This document shows positions 7,298-12,212 of a stretch of DNA of 12,212 bases, in pieces. This DNA is from Kiritimatiellia bacterium. GTDB taxonomy: Bacteria; Verrucomicrobiota; Kiritimatiellia; UBA8416. The notes below the pieces were generated by a model. It ran no database searches. It was given only the letters and a program-made list of their open reading frames with translations, and was not told the origin of the DNA. The number at the start of each line of letters is the position of its first letter. Within the stretch, counting starts at the first letter, position 1. The position numbers were made by a program, and so were the translations under genes. The DNA lies in NCBI GenBank assembly GCA_007126175.1, contig SLBU01000059.1:1-12212 (forward strand), read 5' to 3'.

Positions 7298-7651
7298 ATG
7301 AATGCAATACTAGACCAACTGAAAGCGTTGTCCGACCGCAACCGCCTGCGGATCGTGGCCGCTTTACTGCATGCGAATGAACTATGCGCCTGCCAGATCA
7401 GCGAGATGCTCGGCGTGAGTGGTGCCACCGCCTCGCGCCATATGGGACTACTCATTCGCGCCGACCTCGTCGCGAGCCGCAAAGAGGGCCGCTGGGTGTT
7501 CTACAAGCTCAGCCCTACCTTCCCCGCCCATGTTCGCGAATGGCTAGCGTCCCCCCTTTCGAAAGACCCCGAAATCAAGAAGGATCAAAGCAGAGTAAAA
7601 AAAATAACTGGCTGCAACGAATGCGATCCCACCGGTCCCGACCTCTTGTAG
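7298..7651 (+). CDS. arsR: ArsR-family arsenite-responsive transcriptional repressor
   Basis: This 117-residue winged-helix ArsR/SmtB protein has helix-turn-helix QISEMLGVSGATASRHM (about 33-49) and wing RKEGRWVFYKL. The ELCAC motif puts Cys30 and Cys32 at the start of the recognition region, as in the ELCVC As(III)/Sb(III) site of classical ArsR. Binding of arsenite would release the operator and induce the operon. A further pair, Cys106 and Cys109 (GCNEC), lies near the C-terminus. I use ATG 7298 where similarity begins; GTG at 7289 is an alternative adding three residues. There is no SD. The final residues DPTGPDLL are encoded by the left arm of a hairpin repeat (7629-7668), so the tail may be a recent addition. 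It is the first gene of the cluster, 118 bp before arsC. Confidence 0.9.
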   Translation: MNAILDQLKALSDRNRLRIVAALLHANELCACQISEMLGVSGATASRHMGLLIRADLVASRKEGRWVFYKLSPTFPAHVREWLASPLSKDPEIKKDQSRVKKITGCNECDPTGPDLL

Positions 7652-7668
7652 GGTCGGGATGCCGGTGG
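7629..7668 (+). repeat. Long hairpin overlapping the arsR stop codon
   Basis: CCACCGG (7629-7635) pairs with CCGGTGG (7662-7668), and inside it CCCGACC (7637-7643) pairs with GGTCGGG (7652-7658), leaving an 8-nt loop and a small internal asymmetry. The stem covers the arsR stop (7649-7651). No T-tract follows, so it is not a classic intrinsic terminator. It could be an RNA stability or attenuation element, or a dispersed repeat. Confidence 0.65.
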
Positions 7669-7715
7669 TGAAGAAAGTTTAGCCAGAGCAGGCCAACCAC
7701 TCTTAACGTTTGCTT

Positions 7716-7736
7716 CCACCGGCACAAGGCCGGTGG
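7716..7736 (+). repeat. Second CCACCGG hairpin in the arsR-arsC gap
   Basis: CCACCGGC (7716-7723) pairs perfectly with GCCGGTGG (7729-7736) across a 5-nt loop. It shares the outer CCACCGG/CCGGTGG arms with the hairpin at 7629-7668, so the two could also pair crosswise. It lies about 33 bp before the arsC start, where it could modulate read-through from arsR into arsC or protect the downstream mRNA. Confidence 0.65.
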
Positions 7737-7741
7737 GCAGC

Positions 7742-7765
7742 ATAAGGAAAAACATATAAGGAAAA
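7742..7765 (+). promoter_or_regulatory. Duplicated ribosome binding site before arsC
   Basis: The 10-mer ATAAGGAAAA occurs at 7742-7751 and again at 7756-7765. The second copy places AAGGA 7 nt before the arsC ATG, an ideal SD. The first copy is 14 nt further upstream and could act as a standby site. The duplication is directly visible; a role is inferred. Confidence 0.55.
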
Positions 7766-7769
7766 CACC

Positions 7770-8210
7770 ATGAGCGATAAAGTAAACATACTATTCCTCT
7801 GTACCGGTAATTCCTGCCGCAGCCAGATGGCCGAAGGCTGGGCCCGGCATCTCAAGGCCGATACAATCAACGCCTATTCGGCCGGTATCGAAACGCATGG
7901 CCTGAACCCCAATGCCGTCAAGGTGATGGCCGAAGCCGGCGTCGATATTTCCGGCCACACGTCCGAGAACGTGAAGGATCTGCTCCACATCCCGTTCGAT
8001 TACGTCGTGACCGTCTGCGGCCACGCCAACGAGAATTGCCCGATCTTCCCCGGCCAGGCCAAGGTGGTGCATGTCGGCTTCGAGGATCCCCCCGCCCTCG
8101 CCCGTGCCCTCGCCGCCGAGGGCGCCAGCGAAGAAGCCCAGCTCGACGGCTACCGCCGCGTCCGAGACGAAATCAAAACCTTTATCGAAACCCTACCGGA
8201 GGCACTATAA
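7770..8210 (+). CDS. arsC: Thioredoxin-coupled arsenate reductase ArsC (LMW-PTP fold)
   Basis: This 146-residue protein has the low-molecular-weight phosphatase P-loop CTGNSCR (11-17; nucleophile Cys11) and the two relay cysteines Cys83 and Cys90 in VCGHANENC, as in the pI258-type ArsC, where a Cys cascade passes a disulfide to the surface for reduction by thioredoxin. FEDPPA (104-109) supplies the general-acid Asp. It reduces arsenate to arsenite in the cytoplasm, feeding ArsD/ArsA/Acr3. AAGGA with 7-nt spacing supports the start. Its TAA overlaps the ATG of the next gene by one base (TAATG), so translation is coupled to the CMD-family gene. Confidence 0.95.
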   Translation: MSDKVNILFLCTGNSCRSQMAEGWARHLKADTINAYSAGIETHGLNPNAVKVMAEAGVDISGHTSENVKDLLHIPFDYVVTVCGHANENCPIFPGQAKVVHVGFEDPPALARALAAEGASEEAQLDGYRRVRDEIKTFIETLPEAL

Positions 8211-8419
8211 TGGACGAGAAAACAAAAGAGATGATTGCACTCGGCGCATCCGTATGCGCGCATTGTCAACCCTGTCTCACCTACCATGTAAACAAGGCCC
8301 GCGAAGCCGGCTTGACCGATGACGAAATCCGCGAAGCCATCGCCGTCGGCCACATGGTCGAGAAAGGCGCGATGTCGGCCATGCGGGATTTTTCAAAAGG
8401 AGTACTGGAACATGCATAA
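8210..8419 (+). CDS. Small carboxymuconolactone decarboxylase/AhpD-like CxxC protein in the ars operon
   Basis: This 69-residue single-domain CMD-family protein shows the AhpD-type redox motif CQPC (Cys19, Cys22) followed by His26 (CxxCxxxH), with an extra Cys16, and the family helix ending LTDDEIREAIAVGHMV (35-50). Family members use the two cysteines in thiol-disulfide or peroxidase chemistry and usually oligomerise. The start follows GGAGG, and the ATG overlaps the arsC stop; the 3' end overlaps arsD by 8 bp. Such tight placement argues for a role in arsenic handling, for instance reducing the ArsC disulfide or binding As(III) through the cysteine triad, but neither is proven by sequence. 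A longer frame-mate start at 8036 lies inside arsC and is not used. Confidence 0.88.
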   Translation: MDEKTKEMIALGASVCAHCQPCLTYHVNKAREAGLTDDEIREAIAVGHMVEKGAMSAMRDFSKGVLEHA

Positions 8420-8786
8420 GATAATGGAAGTATTTGATCCGCCGATGTGCTGCTCGAGCGGGGTATGTGGCACCAGCGTAGACCCCAAACTCGTGCAGTT
8501 TTCCGGAGACTTGCAACATCTGAAGGAAAATGGCGTGGAAGTAAAACGCTACAACCTTTCGACCGAGCCTGCCGCATTTGTACAAAACACAATCGTGAAA
8601 CAGGCCCTCGACGAGGACGGCAACACCTGCCTGCCGTTGATTGTGTGCGATGGCGCACTGGTCAGCAAAGGCTGCTATCCCACACGCAACGAATTATGCG
8701 AAGTTGCCGGGCTGCCGGCCACGGCTGAGGGCATAAACAACGAGCAACCGACGACAAAATGTGGCCCGGACTGCTGCTGCGGTTGA
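8412..8786 (+). CDS. arsD: ArsD arsenite metallochaperone and weak repressor
   Basis: This 124-residue protein is clearly ArsD: MEVFDPPMCCSSGVCG (5-20) carries Cys13, Cys14 and Cys19, equivalent to the three essential As(III)-binding cysteines of R773 ArsD, followed by the thioredoxin-like core (VKRYNLSTEPAAFVQN, LPLIVCDG). The C-terminus ends with Cys117 and a vicinal run Cys121-123, like the extra Cys pairs of plasmid ArsD. ArsD delivers arsenite to the ArsA ATPase. The start at 8412 lies within the end of the CMD gene, with AAGGAG about 9 nt upstream; an internal Met at 8424 is possible but less well supported. arsA starts 19 bp after its stop. Confidence 0.95.
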   Translation: MHKIMEVFDPPMCCSSGVCGTSVDPKLVQFSGDLQHLKENGVEVKRYNLSTEPAAFVQNTIVKQALDEDGNTCLPLIVCDGALVSKGCYPTRNELCEVAGLPATAEGINNEQPTTKCGPDCCCG

Positions 8787-8805
8787 GCACCCCGGGAGGA
8801 ATGGT

Positions 8806-10569
8806 ATGCAAGATTTCATCCATGCGGCACCAAAGTTTATTTTCTTCACCGGCAAAGGCGGTGTAGGCAAAACCTCGATGGCCTGCACAACGGCGGTCGG
8901 GCTCGCCGCGCTCGGCCGCAAAGTGTTGCTCATCAGTACAGATCCGGCATCCAATCTCGACGAGGTACTGGGCTGCCCACTGGATTCCAAGCCCGTGCCA
9001 GTGGCCGGAGCAGACGGACTCGAGGCCATGAATATCAATCCGCTGCAGGCCGCCACTGAATACCGCGAACGTATGGTCGGCCCCTATCGCGGCGTACTGC
9101 CCGATGCATCCATTCAGCAAATGGAAGAACAACTCTCCGGGGCCTGCACGGTCGAAATTGCCGGATTCAATGAATTCTCGAAATTCATTGGTGATGAGCA
9201 GTCCGTTGCGACATACGAGCATATCGTACTTGATACCGCCCCAACCGGCCATACCCTGCGCCTTCTGAACCTCCCGGCAGCCTGGACAAACTTCATGGCC
9301 GATAACAAAACCGGTAGTTCCTGTCTGGGACCCCTTTCCGGGCTCGCCGAACAGCAGATACTGTTCGAGAAGGTTATCAAAGCACTCCGGAATCCCCGAC
9401 AGACGCGTCTGGCACTCGTCGCGCGCGCCGATGCCATGAGCCTGAAAGAGGCGGCCCGTGCCGCAGCCGAGCTGCAAGAGCAAGGCATGACCAATCAATG
9501 CCTGATCGTCAATGGACTATTTATCACTGATTCGGACGATCCCACCGCCAAAGCCTTTGCAAAGCTCTCGCGCACCATGCTAGAGCAGATTCCCGCATCG
9601 CTCAAGAAGCTGCCTCGATACCGGGTGCCCTTCCGCGCAGAAGGCATTATGGGTATGGCGGCATTACAAAGCGTCAGTAGAAATGAACCGGATACTCCCC
9701 GGAATGCCCTAGCCGGACACGCGATTATTCTTCCCCCTCTCAACAACTGGAAGAAGTTCTTCGATGAACTGGCTGCCCCCGGCAAGGGCGTTATCCTTAC
9801 TATGGGCAAAGGCGGCGTGGGGAAAACCACCATGGCTGCCCTGATCGCCTCCGAACTGGCACAACGCGGACATTCCGTATTACTCTCGACAACCGATCCC
9901 GCCGCCCATATCGCAGAAACGCTAGGAACCGCACACACGAATATCGATGTCGCCCGGATCGACCCCAAAGCCGAAACTGAACACTATGTCGAAAGCGTGT
10001 TGGCAAAGAACCAGGGCATTCTTTCCGAGCAGGATATGGAACTTCTCGAAGAGGAAATGCGTTCGCCCTGCATTGAGGAGATTGCCGTATTTCAAGCCTT
10101 TGCCCATACGGTCGCCCGCGGCAAGGAGCAATTCATCGTGCTCGACACAGCCCCGACAGGCCACACCCTGCTACTGCTCGACTCCACACAGGCCTATCAT
10201 CGTGAAGTCTCGCGGTCGGCCGAGGATCTACCGGAAGCCGTCAAGGAATTGCTGCCACGCATCCGCGACCCGAAATTTACCCGCATGCTGATTGTCACCC
10301 TCCCGGAGGCCACGCCCGTGCACGAAGCAGCGGCCCTGCAAGGGGATTTGCAGCGCGCAGGGATCACGCCCTACGGCTGGATCATCAATCGCAGCTTTGC
10401 CGCCACAGGCACACGCGATCCCGTACTGATCACCAAAGGGCAGCACGAATTGACATACATCGAGGAAGTCTGCCGTGACTTGTCAGCCCATACTGTATTA
10501 GCCCCGTGGATCGGTGAGGAATTGGCTGGCGAAGCAAACTTAAGCAAATTGCAACAGATCCACGTGTGA
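8806..10569 (+). CDS. arsA: ArsA arsenite-stimulated ATPase, two-domain
   Basis: This 587-residue protein is a tandem-repeat ArsA of normal length. A1 and A2 each contain a deviant Walker A (GKGGVGKT at 16-23 and 334-341) and the DTAPTGHT signature (143-150 and 447-454). Cys114, Cys173 and Cys422 match the three metalloid-coordinating cysteines of E. coli R773 ArsA (113, 172, 422), so the arsenite-triggered allosteric site is intact. ArsA receives As(III) from ArsD and energises the efflux permease at the inner membrane. I chose Met at 8806 after GGGAGGA; a GTG at 8761 would add 15 residues overlapping arsD and is unlikely. acr3 follows after 37 bp. Confidence 0.96.
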   Translation: MQDFIHAAPKFIFFTGKGGVGKTSMACTTAVGLAALGRKVLLISTDPASNLDEVLGCPLDSKPVPVAGADGLEAMNINPLQAATEYRERMVGPYRGVLPDASIQQMEEQLSGACTVEIAGFNEFSKFIGDEQSVATYEHIVLDTAPTGHTLRLLNLPAAWTNFMADNKTGSSCLGPLSGLAEQQILFEKVIKALRNPRQTRLALVARADAMSLKEAARAAAELQEQGMTNQCLIVNGLFITDSDDPTAKAFAKLSRTMLEQIPASLKKLPRYRVPFRAEGIMGMAALQSVSRNEPDTPRNALAGHAIILPPLNNWKKFFDELAAPGKGVILTMGKGGVGKTTMAALIASELAQRGHSVLLSTTDPAAHIAETLGTAHTNIDVARIDPKAETEHYVESVLAKNQGILSEQDMELLEEEMRSPCIEEIAVFQAFAHTVARGKEQFIVLDTAPTGHTLLLLDSTQAYHREVSRSAEDLPEAVKELLPRIRDPKFTRMLIVTLPEATPVHEAAALQGDLQRAGITPYGWIINRSFAATGTRDPVLITKGQHELTYIEEVCRDLSAHTVLAPWIGEELAGEANLSKLQQIHV

Positions 10570-10606
10570 CACAAAAGATCGCACAACAAAACCAAAGGAG
10601 TACGCA

Positions 10607-11659
10607 ATGGAAAAGAAAAAGAAACTGGACATCAGCTTTTTTGACAAATACCTGACCGTCTGGGTCGCACTATGCATGATTGGCGGCATATTGATCGGGC
10701 GCTTCTTGCCGGCAATCCCAGACTTTCTGGGCAAATTCGAGTATGCCAATGTATCCATGCCGATTGCCGTCCTCATCTGGCTGATGATCTGGCCGATGAT
10801 GATGAAAGTCGACTTCACCAGCATCAAGAATGTCGGCAAGAGCCCGCAAGGGCTTTTTGTCACCTGGGTGGTCAACTGGCTGATCAAACCTTTTACGATG
10901 TTCGCAATCGCCTCCTTCTTTTTCTATGTCGTCTTCAAGAACCTCATCCCGGCGGAGCTGGCGAAGGACTATCTGGCCGGCGCCATTTTGCTGGGTGCAG
11001 CCCCCTGCACAGCCATGGTCTTTGTATGGAGCCACCTGACCCGCGGAAATCCCGCCTATACCGTCGTGCAGGTCGCCACCAACGATCTCATCATTCTCGT
11101 TGCCTTTGTGCCGATTGTAGCTCTATTGCTGGGGGTCGGCGGTATTCAGGTTCCCTGGATGACGCTGTTTCTTTCCGTATTCCTCTTTGTCGTCATTCCA
11201 CTGGTAGGTGGCATGCTAACACGCGCACATGTCGTGAAAGCGCACGGGATGGACTACTTCAACAACACCTTCCTGCCGAAATTCAGCAATGTCACGATCA
11301 GCGGTCTGCTGCTCACCCTCGTGCTGATCTTCTCGTTCCAGGGAAAAATGATTCTGGCAAACCCACTGCACATCGTGCTGATCGCGATTCCTCTGATCAT
11401 CCAAACCTACCTGATCTTCTTCATCGCCTACTTGGCTGGCAAGAAGCTCTGCCTGCCGCACGATGTCGCTGCTCCCGGCGGTATGATCGGAGCCTCCAAC
11501 TTCTTTGAGCTGGCCGTCGCGGTGGCCATCTCGCTCTTCGGTGTACAATCCCCCGTCGTGCTCGCCACGATTGTCGGCGTTCTCGTCGAAGTGCCCGTCA
11601 TGCTCTCCCTCGTCAAATTCGCCAACCGCACCCAAGGCTGGTTCAAGAAGCCAACATAA
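10607..11659 (+). CDS. acr3: Acr3-family arsenite efflux permease
   Basis: This 350-residue polytopic membrane protein has about ten hydrophobic segments and the Acr3/BASS fold marks: LLGAAPCTAMVFVWSHLTRG (128-147) with the essential Cys134, NDLIILVAFVPI (159-170) and GASNFFELAVAVA (295-307) with conserved Glu301. It is Acr3, not the unrelated 12-helix ArsB. It exports As(III), here probably driven by or assisted by ArsA. AAAGGAG about 7 nt upstream gives a strong start. It is the last gene of the cluster; 116 bp with palindromes separate it from the Fic-family gene. Confidence 0.95.
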   Translation: MEKKKKLDISFFDKYLTVWVALCMIGGILIGRFLPAIPDFLGKFEYANVSMPIAVLIWLMIWPMMMKVDFTSIKNVGKSPQGLFVTWVVNWLIKPFTMFAIASFFFYVVFKNLIPAELAKDYLAGAILLGAAPCTAMVFVWSHLTRGNPAYTVVQVATNDLIILVAFVPIVALLLGVGGIQVPWMTLFLSVFLFVVIPLVGGMLTRAHVVKAHGMDYFNNTFLPKFSNVTISGLLLTLVLIFSFQGKMILANPLHIVLIAIPLIIQTYLIFFIAYLAGKKLCLPHDVAAPGGMIGASNFFELAVAVAISLFGVQSPVVLATIVGVLVEVPVMLSLVKFANRTQGWFKKPT

Positions 11660-11699
11660 TAAAAACCAACAGGAACGCGACATAAAAGCGATGCTTATG

Positions 11700-11764
11700 T
11701 GGCGCGATCAACATATCGCGCCATATAAATTTTTATATGGCGCGTTTCTGCTGATTGCGCCATA
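11700..11764. promoter_or_regulatory. Array of four alternating TGGCGC/GCGCCA half-sites, probable operator before the Fic gene
   Basis: TGGCGC half-sites occur at 11700-11705 and 11738-11743, and inverted GCGCCA at 11718-11723 and 11757-11762; centres are 18, 20 and 19 bp apart, near two helical turns. Adjacent sites form perfect inverted repeats: TGGCGCGAT/ATCGCGCCA (9 bp), CGCGCCATATAA/TTATATGGCGCG (12 bp) and TATGGCGC/GCGCCATA (8 bp). The last half-site overlaps a possible -10 box CATAAT (11761-11766). The likely binder is the winged-helix domain of the adjacent Fic-family protein. The 12-bp hairpin could also end the acr3 transcript. Confidence 0.7.
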
Positions 11765-11775
11765 ATAGAACCGCA

Positions 11776-12212
11776 ATGCCAAAGAAACTACAGGAAAAAG
11801 AGCTAGAACCGATCATCCAGGCTGTGCGCCAGTTCCCGCAAGGCGCTTCTCTAGATGACCTCCAGGCTGTGCTTGAAACTCCGCCACCGCGCCGCACGTT
11901 GCAACGTCATCTATCCAGACTTGTTGCCCGCAACCGGTTGCTACCTGTCGGCAATGGTCCCGCGCGGCGCTATCGTGTACCATCCTCCCATCTGCAAACC
12001 AATTCTGCTATCCGGGAAACACACGCCGAACCCTATGCAGCAGATTACGTTGCGCACGCCGCCAGTCTTTCCCTCTCAACAGAGGCCGCAGACATCCGGA
12101 AACACGTTGCAGGGCCAATCCAGCACCGACAGCCTGTCGGCTACGATCGGGCCTTTCTTGACCAGTACCGACCAAACGAATCTTTTTATCTGCCTCCGGA
12201 CACCAGAGCACA
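11776..12212 (+). CDS. Fic-family protein with N-terminal winged helix, 3'-truncated by the window
   Basis: The 145 visible residues begin with a helical winged-helix-like region (about 6-68; RRTLQRHLSRLVARNRLL at 39-56 looks like a recognition helix, and PARRYRV is a plausible wing). A linker follows, then IRKHVAGPIQ, QPVGYDRAFLDQYRPNES and FYLPPDTRA, which is the segment that typically precedes the Fic domain in HTH-Fic proteins. The catalytic HPFxxGNGR motif lies outside the window, so AMPylation activity cannot be checked. There is no SD; the -10-like CATAAT ends 9 bp before the ATG, suggesting a leaderless or near-leaderless message. Autoregulation through the upstream half-site array is likely but inferred. 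Confidence 0.75.
   Translation, partial: MPKKLQEKELEPIIQAVRQFPQGASLDDLQAVLETPPPRRTLQRHLSRLVARNRLLPVGNGPARRYRVPSSHLQTNSAIRETHAEPYAADYVAHAASLSLSTEAADIRKHVAGPIQHRQPVGYDRAFLDQYRPNESFYLPPDTRA

Noticed and set aside
8662..9498. 278-residue minus-strand frame over arsD/arsA
   Set aside because: Shadow of ArsA, which has intact Walker and metalloid-binding residues on the plus strand.

Overview
This window looks like accessory DNA from a Gram-negative-type bacterium of moderate GC content. Good Shine-Dalgarno (SD) sites (GGAGG or AAGGAG) precede several genes. I cannot name the phylum from sequence alone. Short TGAACAC-type repeats and CCACCGG hairpins lie between genes, and two genes appear to lack a leader.

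Left part (minus strand, about 282-5554): a four-gene ectoine catabolism cluster, in transcription order an M20-family N-acetyl-diaminobutyrate deacetylase (doeB2-like), an EctB/DoeD-type diaminobutyrate aminotransferase, ectoine hydrolase (doeA) and an aldehyde dehydrogenase (doeC). Together they would open the ectoine ring, remove the acetyl group, transaminate L-2,4-diaminobutyrate to aspartate semialdehyde and oxidise that to aspartate. doeD-doeA and doeA-doeC each overlap by ATGA; a 175-bp gap separates doeB2 from doeD. No ectoine transporter or regulator is visible. At the extreme left, 15 codons of another minus-strand gene enter the window, separated from doeC by an inverted TGAACAC repeat.

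Middle (plus strand, about 5640-7210): a decayed zone with a frameshifted HicB-type antitoxin remnant, a spermidine-synthase-like protein, a possible 32-residue ORF, a DUF6122-type membrane protein and a GC-rich palindrome.

Right part (plus strand, 7261-11659): an arsenic resistance cluster, arsR - arsC (thioredoxin type) - a small CxxC carboxymuconolactone-decarboxylase/AhpD-like protein - arsD - arsA - acr3. ArsR would sense arsenite, ArsC would reduce arsenate, ArsD would pass arsenite to the ArsA ATPase, and ArsA would energise the Acr3 efflux permease. The CMD gene is coupled to both arsC and arsD and is the least conventional member.

Right edge: the N-terminal 145 residues of a Fic-family protein with a winged-helix N-terminus. 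It is preceded by four alternating TGGCGC/GCGCCA half-sites about 19 bp apart, a probable operator array. I judge this array, the CMD member of the ars operon and a four-cysteine insert in the aminotransferase the most interesting signals.
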